64,000 nucleotides of DNA, taken from contig SEMN01000227.1 of assembly GCA_005408345.1 (NCBI GenBank), positions 620,001 to 684,000 on the forward strand, given 5' to 3'. The position numbers and the translations under genes were made by a program. Under the pieces are notes generated by a model. The model saw only the letters and a list, made by a program, of their open reading frames with translations, was not told where the DNA came from and ran no database searches. The DNA is from Macquaria australasica. Taxonomy: Eukaryota > Chordata > Actinopteri > Centrarchiformes > Percichthyidae. Below are positions 13,900 through 26,040 of the stretch, one piece after another; the first letter of the stretch is position 1; each line of letters opens with the position of its first letter.

Positions 13900-14650
13900 T
13901 TAAAGGGGCATTCCACCCATTTTACACATAAAAAGGTGAGTTTACTTGTCATGAGAAGTACTACAAAGCCTGTGAAAACAGTTGTACAATGTCTTCTGTG
14001 GCTCTGGAGAGGCTTTGCTGTCTGAGAGAATGACCCTGGTGACGTCATAGTGAGGCCACCAGGGTTATCCCAGCTTCAGCTTGGAGACTATTAATTATTA
14101 ATTTATAAAGGGAAGCCTGCGTTGCATCTTGGGACATGGAGTTAGAAAAATGTGGTCATTTAACAGACAGGAAGGATCTAAAGCCACATTCACATCATAT
14201 AATTTAGACAGTAATAAGTCAAATGGGAAAAAACATTCAGGTCGGCCTCATAGTTGTGATTTTGAATTATTAGGATTTTTCTGACAGCTACGGTATCTCT
14301 CATTTAGCATGTCTATAAACTGGAGGCAAAATGGCAAAAAAGTCACCATCCCGGGAAGTTGCTTCTAAACAAAATCTAATATTAACTCTAATCCAAAATC
14401 CATCCAATTAAAAAGGAGCTAACTAACTAACCAAGTATAATGGCTAAAAGGCCATAATGATTAGGCTAATTACAACTGGATATTGCATGAAAAGCTCCCA
14501 AGTCATAATAATTAAGGTTTCCCCATTTTTCCCATTCCACCATCATTGCATGAATGCAGTATAATAAGAAGATATTACTGGTTGCATTATGGGAAAAGTA
14601 GGATCCAGCATATTTGGAGCTTGACCTGTACTTGCTAAAAGTCAGGGAAC
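13900..14650. mobile_element. TTAA-flanked DNA transposon copy, one end lost
   Basis: The left end reads TTAAAGGGGCATTCCACCC, then a TTTTACACAT block. At about 14580-14647 come blocks containing TAGGATCCAGC, TTGGAGCTT and TAAAAGTCAGG. The same order of blocks occurs, reverse-complemented, in the compact element at 21189-21437. This is therefore a longer member of the same family, carrying some 600 bp that the other copy lacks. The right terminus is not recognisable. The TTAA target suggests a piggyBac-like origin, which is an inference. Confidence 0.6.
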
Positions 14651-15924
14651 CATCAATTTTGACAATTTTTTTTTTTTTTAAATCTGTCTCTCATCAATCC
14701 CCTGACTTTATGGTATAATTTGGTGGAGTGCAATATTAAAGTTGTCGTTGGAGTAGCTTTTTCAATACTCTGCCTTAAATGTATTTTTCCTTCCACATTT
14801 CCTTGTGCAGTTGTGCCTGTTTGGTCCTTGATCATCGACTGCTGGAGACCTGTTTTCATTGTTCATGAAGAAAAAGCCCAGGGATGAAAATGTATTTATT
14901 TATTTTTTGTTAAGAATTGGGAATTTATGATTGGTTTGAGGGCTGTATGTCCATTGGCATTAATAAACTCACTCCACTCCAACCATGATGTGTGTCAATA
15001 CCTTTCTTTTCACACACTACAATTGTGTTCGTTGTTACATTCGAAGAAAGTCTCGAGGCTTCGGCTCAGGAGGAAGACAAAATGCACTGACAGTCACAAT
15101 GATGTGATGAAAGGACAGTAAAAACAAGCAATAACAGCGAAAACAAAGACAGCGGCGCACCATCTATCCTGAATTGAGCTTTTTTTTTGGGTGGGGGGGG
15201 GTTCTCCCTCTGACTTTATAATGATAGAAGAGTGCAGATGCACTGAGGGAAAAGGCAAGATTAAACAGTGCCAACAAAGACTGATCGCCTGCATAGAAAT
15301 GTCAGCACAAGTCATTTTCGAGAGAACTCACGGCAAAAAGCGACTAATTCAAAAGGCAGGTTTCTGATGAGAAAGAGGCTTTCAATCCCTGCTGACAATA
15401 AAACAACCAACAAAGAACATGTGTGAAGAGGAAAATGTCTTTTGGGAAGGATGGTTAATAAAGAAAGACTGCCTTACTGTTGTGGCATCTGTGTGTTATT
15501 TTTAGTGCTCACCTGGCTTTAAAATATAACAAAATGTATATACAGTACTCAGTCAAGAAGTACTTGCACCATAGCAAAGTGCAGTGTTGAGCCCCAGAGA
15601 AAGAAGAAAAATGAAACTTCAACAAAAGTTGCTTAACTTGGTGCTAATATACAATAAACCCTGAGCTCGGCTCTAGGAATATGCAAACGCAGCCACTGTA
15701 CAAGTCCCAGATGTTACTGAATCCTTTTACCTACAGCTGCACTTTTTCTCTTTTTAAATGAGTTTTAATGAGTTTATATACTTTGCTTCGCTCGAGGCGG
15801 GACCTCCAGACGTCAAGTCAGTCAGTCTGGTGTTTGGTCTGTCTCATACTTTGGTCAGAAACAAAATATCAGCTCTTGTCAGCCATCAGCTGTTCAGACA
15901 GACTGATATTCAGAATCAGAAACT
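14651..15924. other. Unique non-coding DNA
   Basis: T-run at about 14668-14680 and a G-run near 15191-15200. No gene supported. Confidence 0.45.
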
Positions 15925-15960
15925 ACATATATACATATATATACATACATACATAGATAC

Positions 15961-15995
<35 letters not shown>
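15925..15995. repeat. Compound (TATACA)/(GATA)n microsatellite
   Basis: An imperfect TATACA/CATA segment passes into about nine uninterrupted GATA units ending near 15995. Confidence 0.9.
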
Positions 15996-16388
15996 TTATA
16001 AAATGAAGAGATATAGTGTAAAAAATTTCACATTCATTAAAAGTTTGAAATACTTTATTTGAGAAAAACAACCTAACAAACAATCTTGCCACTGTTTGAG
16101 TAGCTGCTACTCAAGTTGAGTAACTAAAACACGTAATTGTATGTCAGGGTATTTTATTTTTGGTGTAGTACTTTTTAATTTCAGGGTTGTTGTTATTGAT
16201 TATTTTGTACCATATTTTGGTTTTTCTGTCATTTTGGCTGTGTTTAAATTATTATTTTCTATTAATCATTCAATCACTTTTTAGTGTTTTATTTCAGTAG
16301 TTCCACATTTAAAGGGCAACATAACACCAAATTTTAGCTTTAATGCGCTCCCTCGACATACTGTATAAAATGCATTCAAATCCAGAAC

Positions 16389-16610
16389 AAGTTATGTAGG
16401 TAACTAGGGTTCTCTGAATTCTGGATGACGGCCAGAGACGGCATGTAATGCCTGGATTTCCACCGTCTGTGGTGGTTCAGAAGAATGAAATAGATCCCTC
16501 CACCTTGCTGAGAAATGATGTCTGTTTTCTTGAAAGGGGCAGTGATGTCCAGGTAGGAGTGCATATGACGTCGCCTTGGAGTTTGGGGGCACGGAGTACA
16601 AGGCAACGGC
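16389..16610. mobile_element. Possible DIRS-like terminal fragment
   Basis: The stretch opens with GTTATGTAGGTAACTAGGG followed by TTCTCTGAATTCTGG. This matches the layout of the outer end of the DIRS element at 39645-45101, whose right terminus read inward gives GTTACGTATTGTAACCCC followed by ATTCTATGAGTATAGG. A GC-richer block containing GACGTCGCC follows. The similarity is short and degenerate. If real, it is a solo end or ICR fragment of a different DIRS family. Confidence 0.35.
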
Positions 16611-17759
16611 ACAGATTTTTCAAATGTAGCTCACTTTTCGTAAGTCTATTATTAAGTCCATTAAAGTGTGACTTTAGTCAGGTAAACATGTAAGTCAACT
16701 TTACTGAATGCACTTGACTTCAGTGTTTTAATGACACCCAAAGTAAAACTGTACTCTGACATTGTACATGAAAGCTCACTAGAAGTATGAAACGGTACAA
16801 ATATACTATATACTTCACACACACTTCACGTACAAAAATGTATTTTGAATATGGAAATTATTCTAATTTTTCACTTGAGGCAGATTAGAGCTTGTTAAAA
16901 CCCGGAATCTGAAGTGACATGAGTCCAAAAAGTCCTTATCGCCTCTGTGTTCATGCAGAGCTTCGAATGGAATGGCCTAAGATAATTCGCTCCACCAAAA
17001 AATGACACTACTTAGCATTCAAAAGGCCAGCACCAGCAGATAACTCCCCCTTATCACTGGACCGGGATGTAACAGAGTTGAACTGTATTAAATTATTCAG
17101 CCTTTTTTTTTTTTTTGCCCTGAGAAAATATTAGCATTTTAGATAAATTACTGAACCGCAGCTTTTATCTCACTTTTTAGAACTTATTATTTAACACACT
17201 GCCTCTCAGTTTGGGGACAGAAATAAGCAAGGATAATGAAAGGTGCTTTATATTTCATCCTGAGGGTTATATAACGAGTTTATGACATGGGGCTTTCCTT
17301 TCAGACGACCATCAGGCGCCGAAGTGTTAGGTCTTTAATCAAAATTTACTGGAGTGTCCAGTTATACGAGCAGTTTTATTGATGCATTAGCAAAAAGATG
17401 AATGTCTTCATTCACATGGAGTTGAGGGATGTTGGAGTGACCCTGTCTAAGGAGGCCATATTTGAAGTTACAAAACAGATGCTAGGACAAGGAGGATAGC
17501 TTTTGATACAGAGATATGGCTTGATCAGCCACATCAATGGTTCTCTGGAAAAAAAAAAAAGGGAATCAATCCAAGATGCTTTTATGTGTCTTTATACATC
17601 GACTCACTGCTTGTCTTCTTTCTAAGACGAAATGTGACTGTACGACTGAAGTGAATGTACAATACTAATGAGACGTTTTCATCCCTTTTATCCCCGTAAG
17701 CAAAGAAAACACCTTTTCATCACATGTGGCTCTCACAAGAATGAACAATGTGTCTGCAC
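16611..17759. other. Unique non-coding DNA
   Basis: Nothing identified apart from T and A runs (about 17103-17116 and 17549-17560). Confidence 0.45.
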
Positions 17760-18030
17760 CAGTGGTTGCCACACTTTTTGTCTTTGTCTGTGCAAGCCCC
17801 AGTGCATAATGCAAATGGGCTGTGAGCATATCAGCCAAAAAGTGATTTTTCCTTCTGAGTCTTGTACTTTAATGAATTTAGAGACCTGAAGAGGTAACAT
17901 TTTTTTACCTCTTCAGGTTAAAAGAGTCTCAAAAATGTAGAGATACTGCTTCACTATCTGGTTGATCATCTTATGACCTCTCAAAATATATCCTGTGGCC
18001 TCTTGATGAGCCCCAGATTGGAAACCACTA
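17760..18030. mobile_element. hAT-like MITE (271 bp) with central hairpin
   Basis: The left end is CAGTGGTTGCCA and the right end, read inward, is TAGTGGTTTCC. Both are flanked by related 8-bp sequences (GTCTGCAC on the left, TTCTAGAC on the right), consistent with an eroded 8-bp hAT duplication. Interior text such as GGGCTGTGAGC and GAGCCCCAGATTGG resembles a MITE type widespread in teleosts. It encodes nothing. Confidence 0.65.
17884..17918. repeat. Perfect 14-bp hairpin at MITE centre
   Basis: Arms 17884-17897 (ACCTGAAGAGGTAA) and 17905-17918 are exact reverse complements around a 7-nt T-rich loop. The hairpin sits almost exactly midway between the ends of the surrounding MITE. Confidence 0.8.
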
Positions 18031-19136
18031 TTCTAGACAGTACATTTTGTTGAAATTATGCAACTAGTGATCTTCAAAAATATTGTCTATGTCAATCTGA
18101 GAACAAAGGTAGTCTGCAGGTAAAAGAAAAATTCTGTCAAAAAGGCCCTTTTTCTTGACAAATGACAGCTAATAATTTCATGCATGTAGATAAAAATGTA
18201 GCAAAAATACTGCTATATTGTGGTATTCCATTTTTTTGGACATGACTCTTCTCTACGGCCTCAGCTGCAGCACTGTTGATGGAGAGTGAAGGACGTTTTA
18301 GAAAGTCCACAAAGGGTTTAACGATGGTGGGTCAGACAGGAAGCCTCTGACTCCCTGCCAAGTCTGCCCTCGTCCCATCCAACTGGACATTCTGCTCTTA
18401 CATGATCCCAGATGATAAGATATAATTAAATATATCCAACACTCAGCCGCTGGTATCAAACAGACCCCCAAAAACCACACAACACCCTGAGTGCCTGCGG
18501 TAATGGCTTCGTAAACAGCCCGCTATTCTGGTACGTAATGACCCATGAAGGAACCCCTTCTGTGAGCCAGTAGCTAAATCTAGCCGATGGCTTTTGGCCT
18601 TCTCATGAAATGTGCTCTGACACTGACAGAGTGGGACAGGTGGCAGAGGCTGAAATGGATGCCGAGGCTGACATCGCTCACTGCTGCTGCATCCGAGCGT
18701 CTGGCACTCTGCGACGGAGAGTTGGAGCTGCCGAGGGGTCGTCAGAGTTCTTCCAGGTCACCTCCTGACGCCGCTGACAAACCAGAGCAACAGAGCTGAA
18801 ACTTGGTGTCTGGAAGTTAATTTGCCATTAATTTGTCCTGCAGGGAGTTTGGTTATTAGTTGTAGAAGTGTAATGTAGACGTACCAAAAGCTACATAATT
18901 GTGGAGTGACTACATATGTTCCTGCAGATCATGTCAGCCAGTCAATCCGTCAAGATATTACAATACATTAATCAGCCAGCTGTTACACACAGAGGCTGTA
19001 CAGTTGGGTCACAATATATTGTACGTCATCATGGGGGTCCAGAATTAACTGTACGCAAATACTACAGTACACACAACAGTACATACAGTATATTTTATAC
19101 TGTATATAACAACCAGGCTACAAAAAGACATGAAAC
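18031..19136. other. Non-coding DNA, denser block at 18240-18800
   Basis: The first ~200 bp are AT-rich. From about 18240 to 18800 the sequence is more balanced and complex, without repeats, and could be a conserved non-coding element or an unrecognised exon. No splice-bounded frame with a recognisable domain is seen. An AT-rich stretch with a short palindrome lies near 19086-19105. Confidence 0.3.
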
Positions 19137-19717
19137 TGTCATGATTATGGGCAGCTTGTCTCTGTGTATTTCCCTTCCCCCTTCCCTCTTGTCTCAGTCT
19201 GTGTTTGTGTGTGGCTGTTCAATCACCTCGGAGGCACCTGGCTGATTACACACACCTGATACCCATCAACGTCATCTACCCACAGTATATCTACCCTGGT
19301 TCTTCAGCCACTCATCGTCAGATCGTTGTCACAACTGCTGTGGTAGTCAGCGTTCATGACCTTTGCTGAAGTGCTCACCTTTGAATGGTTTTTCAAAGTT
19401 AACCGTTGTTCTCTGGTCTCTAGTGTGCCCGGATCAGCCTGCCTACTCACTGCCTGTCTCACCACCAGTTTCACAGTCGGAAGATCTTCAAGATCAGTAC
19501 CCATCCTCTACCTCTGTTCCACTCGGACCGCCAGCCTGCCACGCACCTCTGCTCCGCTCTCTGAACCGAACCCATTCTACACCTCTGCTCCACTCGGACC
19601 ACCTGCCAGCCACGTACCCCTGCCCTGCACTCCGAACTCAAATCCAATAAACACCTTGTTACTTGCCTACCTTGGTTTTGTGTCTGCTCTTGGATCCACC
19701 CAACTAAAACCACAACA
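19137..19717 (+). mobile_element. Solo LTR of a gypsy-like retrotransposon
   Basis: The 581-bp unit begins TGTCATGATTATGG and ends CACAACA, the TG...CA ends expected of an LTR. It is bounded by a perfect 5-bp duplication, GAAAC, at 19132-19136 and 19718-19722. A polyadenylation signal AATAAA lies at 19646-19651, about 70 bp before the end, as expected for the R region. There is no internal domain and no second LTR, so recombination between LTRs left a solo copy. The 5-bp duplication fits Ty3/gypsy or BEL/Pao; gypsy is favoured by general resemblance. Confidence 0.85.
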
Positions 19718-21188
19718 GAAACCTAAACATTTGTTCGAATGTGGGGGCAAGAGTTAATATTCGAACTGTAATGACCTGTTCGAATTCAAAATGTATAGTC
19801 TATAAGCCTTGTGATCCAGCAGAGGGCGCTCTAAAAATTCACTATCAGCTTGATCTATTGCATGCCCTATTGAACTATCAGTAAACTACGCTAGTAATGT
19901 TATGTTGTTTCCTAAGAAAATGAAGGACACTAGCGAACAAAGCCGTCCTGAGCGGACAATCATGACACCAAAGCATCTGATAAGCAGTGTGTGGAAGTAT
20001 TTTGGGTTCTACACTGTAAATGGCAAGTAACTGACAAAAATAAGGCCGTTTGTCGACTTTGATTTTAAACTTTAAGTAACTATCACACACTTTTAGTAAC
20101 CCTATAGTCCATTCCAAAACACCATGTACGCTCAGTAAAACTTTGTTTAACTAAACACAATTTTGGACGTTGGCTTCATTAGCTACTTTACAAGATGGCT
20201 AATTTAGCAAAAGAACCAATGTCATTGTTGGCATGCAGCAACTACAGCAGAGGCTAAGGCTAGTGATGTCGGTGATAAGTCAGTTTTTCCTTTTTAAGAT
20301 GATACTATGCTGGACATATGGACCCAGTTATAATGGTTATAGTGGTCATACTTCATCAGTCAACACAGTAAAAAAAAAAGTAGAAATATTCCACTGTTCT
20401 GAATTATTTAAATCTTAATTTCTATAGTGCAAATGAATGTAGGAAGGCACACTTCAAGACAGACCAAAACGCATCCACCTCCGCTGTCATCCTTCTCATT
20501 TCCTTGTGACGGTCTTGTTACGTGATATACTTGAGAACTTTCATTGCTATGGCGACAAGTGAGGCTCTGTGTGCTGATGACCAGCCGTGGGTCATCTTAT
20601 CAGCCCATCTGTCTGTCTGTCAGGTGTGTTTTGTGTCACTGCTGGACTAAAATTAACTTTGTCATGTCGAGGTTGGAAACCCAGAGTGTCACATCTTTTG
20701 CAGCTGAGACAGAAATGACAGGATGAAGCGGCTGCAGCTTCGTACAGAGAACAACAATTGCAGCCATGATTTCAATGAACTATATGAAATTATATTGAGG
20801 CCCAAATTAACTTGTTTAATGTAATATTTGTCAGAAATGTATCAAACAATTTAAATTTTATCAGTCTTAGAAATGTTCCCTGACATTGCTGCATACCAAG
20901 CATATGAGGTCCCAAATCTGAGTTTGAGAAGCTGGTTTAGCCAAAATAAGTTACATTGGCTCTACATGTGCGGTGTCTTTGACCTCACCTTTGAAAGGCT
21001 TGCTTCTAACTTTGAAAGATGAATGTTGTATTCTCTCAGAAAAGCTTGTGTTTGTGCAAGTGAACTACATGATGGGCAGTTGCAAATATAGATACACAAC
21101 AGGGCCTATGACAATGAATCTTATTCGGACTAAATCTGTTTCTGGACTAAATCTGAGTAAGATGTGCAAAATCAAAGTCAAGGTTTGC
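19718..21188. other. Unique non-coding DNA
   Basis: No supported gene or mobile element. The open frames are short. Confidence 0.4.
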
Positions 21189-21437
21189 TTAAAGAGGTAC
21201 CCTAATCAATTAGTACTGCATTTAATTGGGGGCTTGCAAGAGACAGTACTACTAAAAAGTAGTCAAAAATCGATCCAATAGAGGCTGAGATATCCTGACT
21301 TTTAGTCCCTAGTTTAGATAAAGCTCCAAAAACGCTGGATCCTACATTTTTGATAATGCAACAGCTTTCATTAGATGCTTTTGTTTTCTCGGGCTGTCAT
21401 ATTCATTATGTGTAAAATCCATGGAATGCCCCTTTAA
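21189..21437. mobile_element. Compact TTAA-flanked MITE (249 bp)
   Basis: It starts TTAAAGAGGTACCC and ends GGAATGCCCCTTTAA, so it is bounded by TTAA on both sides with short inverted ends (AGAGG/AGGGG). Its right two thirds correspond, reverse-complemented, to the blocks found at 13900-13930 and 14580-14647. It appears to be an internally deleted derivative of that family. Confidence 0.65.
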
Positions 21438-24400
21438 GAGACCCTTACCTTACAGCCATCACAATACTTGCCAGCTATATAAATCCATGGTTGTTTTTGT
21501 TAAAGAAATACATTATTTTAAGGTGTATATGAAAGACTGAGGTGATCAGACGAGCATAAAATTCAAGCCTGGAATCAAATCTCAAATGTCACATCTTGGG
21601 CTGTGACCCACCAGGATGCCATGGTAACCAGTTATTGTACATTTTCATGTGTTGGTCTCTGAGAATACTGTCACAAATGTTTTTGAAATACAGACTGAGA
21701 AACTAATGGTGGAATTACTATTTTTAGCTATACTCATTTTCCAAGCCATTAGGAGCTCCTTTTCACCATCCTCCTCACCTGTTGGGTACACCACATGAAA
21801 TCATGTACTGTGGTTGATAAAATAGTTGAGAAAGTATTTCTTCGATTGGGTTCTATTTTTTATTTAGAGGATTTTTAATTGGAGGTCAAAGCCATTAACT
21901 CCATTTCCCCTTTTTTCCTTGTAACCGTGTTTATACTTACGTTGTCTCCCCTGTATGGACATAAAAGCCACTTTATTATGGAAAAAAAAAAAAAAAATAG
22001 GCCTTTGCAGTAATCAAATTTACTAAAACTCCACTAATGCTCCACAGGGAGATTCTTATCCTTTCTTTTTTTGTTCCTGTTCTCTCTTTCTTGCCCTTTA
22101 TTTAACCAGGTAAAAGTCATTAAAATGTATTTTCTTGTGTGACATTTCCATGTACTGAATATCAAATAACCCCTTTCATGTTATCTTTGACAGTTGTGGA
22201 ATGCCTGCAAGAACAAAACTTGTACAATACACGTGTGCCAATATAATTTTTGGGCTGTATTCTTTCCTCAGATTTGCTAGAATAACCTTCTGAACATAAC
22301 AATTCCTCACTCATGAATGATTCATCCAGCAGCTACATTCCTTAATTCAATTTGATGTCAGGCTGATGTGTTTACTGGACGCTGATATGACTAATTTTGT
22401 TGTAGACATGTGTGCATATCAGCCCACATCTGCACAGCGAGCAAAGTCTTCTAACGGGAGAGTCGGGGAAGAGGTCAAGGATGACGGCGGCAGAGGTGGC
22501 ATTTTACCTGCCGAAGACGGATGCTCATTTTAATTGAACTTCAGCAGATAATAAACTGTGGCCGAGCCCACGCATGACACAGAAGTGCCTGTAAAGAGAG
22601 AGCAGGTTCACTCAGAGGATACAGTTTATCAACGATGCAGAAGAATTTAGCGGATGACTCAGTTTGGGAAATAGATGGAGGGGAAAACAGGAGAGGAAAG
22701 GAAGCTGTCTGGCATTGTTTCCCCTTCTGCATTCAAACAGGATGAACATGTCCGCCCCCCTGAGTGAATTCCATGTCAGCCAGAGGATATGACAGGGATG
22801 TTGCGCTGCTGTGAGGGTGCATGACATTTTTTATGTTTTACGTCTTCTACTGAAAAAGAAAAAAAAGAAACCACCAAGTTTCATGCTTTTGATCAAGCTC
22901 AAATCCAATTGTTACCATGAGCGACAGAAGGCGGACGTGAGTGATACGAGCACTGGCACTGTCGACCAGTACCTGCAGCTCAGATTTTTAATGACCTTAC
23001 GACTTAACATGATAAACAGAGAAATTAAGACACATGTCAGCTTGTGTGACATTCCCATGTAAAATTGATGCCATGCCTCTCACAGAGAAGCAGATAATAG
23101 CAGAGCTAATTAATATTTCAGCTATAAGCAGTGTGAGAGCATTGGAAAAGTTGTGAAGACATAAACTCAATCAAAGCACCGTTGCATGTCGTTTGTTTTC
23201 ATTGTAATGCTGCCCACAATAGATCATCTTTGCAGAAAATATAAAGATTATTACAACAAGAGATATAGAACCGAAAAAACAACAGATTTCTATGATCTTA
23301 ATGCTCTTTGCTTATTAAATCCAGTTATGTTTTTAGGGCTTAATTAGCACTCTTTTGATTGTTGTTTTTCTAAAACACATAGTTACAATCCAACCCCTCC
23401 CAGGCTAACAAAAGCTGAAACTGAACCTGACTCTGGAGCACAGGAACATTATTATGTATTCAAACTACATAATTTTGTAAAACAAGCATATTTATCATTC
23501 CCAAAGGGTGCGAGCAAAATAAAAATATTGGAAAACAAGCCTCCCTTGAACCTTGGAGACTGAGCTGGGCGCAGCTATGCTCTGCAGTGTTGAATCTGAA
23601 ATTCATTTCTCTGTTGGAGTACCGTGAGTACTGTGGGTTGCAATGATGAAAAAACACAAACACAAAATCACACAACCACACCAGACGGCGGCTAAACCAT
23701 GTTTTTGTTTGAAAATGAAATGTTGCTTCATGTCCCAGCAGGCCACGCTGAAGATTTACAAATACAAATCCAACATAATTAGTAAATCCAGAAATACTAA
23801 CTTGTGCAGCAGCTCTGTTTGCCAGACACAAAATGGCACCAAGGCCGTCTGTGGTCCATATAATTGCAGAGGATTATGGTGTTCACCAAAAGTCAACACC
23901 AGAAATAGACCTGTTTGGAATGTGGAAAGTGTTCAGTCTCATGAATCAGCAAGTATCGACCGCTTTGTAGTTGAGTTTGACAACTGAGAAGTTTGTCATT
24001 TATTAGTTATATTATACTGCATGTCTTTCCGATCATTCAGTAACATCACATGAACACATAAAATATGCACTTCCATTAGGAGAACCAGTATCCAGTTCTC
24101 ATAATGTGATCAACTGCATGCAGGAACCAACATTTCTGCTGAGGAATGGTGTGTTTACTTCTTGTTTTACTTTTGTGACATGCTAAAAGTAGTTTAGTGT
24201 AGCAATAGCACAAGTCAAGATAGGTCAGGAATATCAGTTGCACAGCAATATTTAAACTTAGCTAATGTTAGCCACCATAAGCTAGTGGTCAAACCAGACC
24301 AAGAGTAAGGCTGTAACAGCAAAACACCAGAGTGTGCTGAAGTGTGTTTTATTGCTTATGAATTTAACTTTTAATTTGTTATACTGGGTTATTTTTTCTT

Positions 24401-24589
24401 TTTCTTTTCATGTAGTCTTGTGTAAACGTATCGGTGTAAAGACACCAAACCAAACCTAAACATTTGGGAAAATCAAACTACACACTGAAGAATTAAGAAC
24501 CATGCCACACAGACATGTGGCCATGCAGACAGCCTGCTGGGTCCTTATGTTGATCATATTCTTACTACGTGACAGTTTGACAATCATCT
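21438..24589. other. Non-coding DNA, complex block at 22430-22800
   Basis: Largely AT-rich with A and T runs (21979-21997, 22849-22866). The block 22430-22800 is more balanced and non-repetitive and could be a conserved element. Frames of 114 and 123 codons at 23460-23987 overlap on opposite strands and lack known motifs. Confidence 0.35.
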
Positions 24590-25200
24590 CCTGACCTGTG
24601 GCGTGTCAACATCGCTGTCACACATCTTTCCTGCCGCCGTCTAATTAAGCACAACACCCTTGATATAAAAATACTGCAGATTGGCCGTTTGGGAAGGCGG
24701 ACGGACTGACAAGACAGCTGAGTGTTTAGACCGAGCATTTTCCGTCACAGCAGAGGAGAGCTGGTCCTTCAGTCCATCAGGGAGGCTGGGAGGACGTGTC
24801 AGCGCCTGCTAATGTCAGATAGCTTGTCGACTCTGCGGGGTGGAGGGGGCGCCTGCCAAGTAGAAGCTCGACCTCGTCTAAAGGGGATCTTGTAGGGTCA
24901 TTAGCTGAAATAATTGATTATTTATAGTCAAATCAGAGATGCCCTTGATAGCCAGCGCTGGGGTGGACGATCGCTCAGCTAGCCTGTGGCAGTGTATAAA
25001 TCAAACTGTGTTTTCTTTATTTTTTTTAATCGGGGAAGGAGTGCCGAGCTGTATTGAGAAGTAGGAGGTGATGTTAATGATGCCAACAGATGTGGGTTAA
25101 GCGGAGAGGGTGGCTGAATTTACTGCTGCTCATCAAGATACAAATTGGTCACAGCGTGCGCCTCCACAGAAGTTGGCAAATAATCGAGTCATGTAATGAA
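24590..25200. promoter_or_regulatory. Candidate conserved non-coding block
   Basis: About 600 bp of non-repetitive, higher-GC DNA stands out from its AT-rich surroundings. It contains homeodomain-like cores (TCTAATTAAG, GTCATTAGC, ATTGATTATTTATAG) and GATAAA-type words. There is no coding frame. The regulatory reading is an inference from composition and motif density only. Confidence 0.25.
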
Positions 25201-25479
25201 ATACATAATTTTGTGACACATTTCCCCACTACTATTTGACCCTAACAAGTGAAAATAATACTTGATATGAAACTTCAGAAATTCGAGATAAAGGTTCTTG
25301 AAACCACTGTAGATTATTTGTCTTTTCATTCAATTTAATCAGGGAATTAATAAAACATGAATTTCTAGGACATAAATTCTGCATTTTTACACCAGATGAT
25401 CAGGTGTGTTTAGGTCACTAAACTTTCTAGAATTTGGTGTCTATTACATTGATCTGACTTAATTTGAAGTAGATACATA

Positions 25480-26040
25480 CTGTTCACTATACATGCCCGT
25501 GGACATATTTTTGTGTACTTTTTGGTCTGGGCCTGCTTTTAATGGTAATGCACTTGACGTCTTAGTTCCAGTGAAGGGAAATCTTAATGCTTCAGCATAG
25601 AATCATATCTTATACAACAGTGTGCTTCCATCTTTGTGGCAACAGTTTGTATTAGTCCCTTTCCTGTTTTAACATGACAATGCCCCAGTGCACAAAGTCA
25701 CGTCCATTAGGAAATGGTTTTCCAGTTTGGTGTGGAAGAACATGACTGAACTTGACCCTGATGTCAGCCCCATCCAACCTTTGGGATGAACTGTAATGTG
25801 ACTGCGAGCCAGGCCTCATCACCCAACATCAGTGGCCAACCTCACAATGCTCTTGTGGCTGAATAGGAGCAAATCCCTGAAGCCAGGTTCCAAAATCTGG
25901 TGGAAAGCTTTCACAGGAGAATTGAAGCTGTTATAGCAGCACATTAATGCCCGTGGTTTTGGAAGGACATATATACATTCAACAATCACATATGGGTGTA
26001 ACGTCCGGGTGTCCGCATACTTTTGGCCAGTCAGTATGAC
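25480..26040 (+). pseudogene. Tc1/mariner transposase remnant (3' half)
   Basis: Tc1/mariner transposases cut and paste DNA with a DDE/D catalytic triad. The conceptual + strand translation of this stretch shows a degenerate C-terminal half. A phrase reading H-D-N-A-P-V-H-K (around 25676-25700) matches the second catalytic Asp region. Further on are remnants of the block around the third acidic residue, then an 'RARP' motif and the usual 'LWDEL'-like context. Several in-frame stops (for example before H-D-N and in the LWDEL region) and indels show it is dead. The DNA after the frame (GTGTCCGCATACTTTTGGCC, about 26009-26028) matches the terminal repeat type of this group. The 5' half and left terminus are missing or unrecognisable. 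Confidence 0.7.

Noticed and set aside
15956..15995. Regular repeat that could suggest an array
   Set aside because: Simple GATA microsatellite without spacers; no CRISPR in a vertebrate genome.
19356..19757. 133-codon Pro/Ser-rich frame
   Set aside because: Lies mostly inside the solo LTR, which is non-coding.
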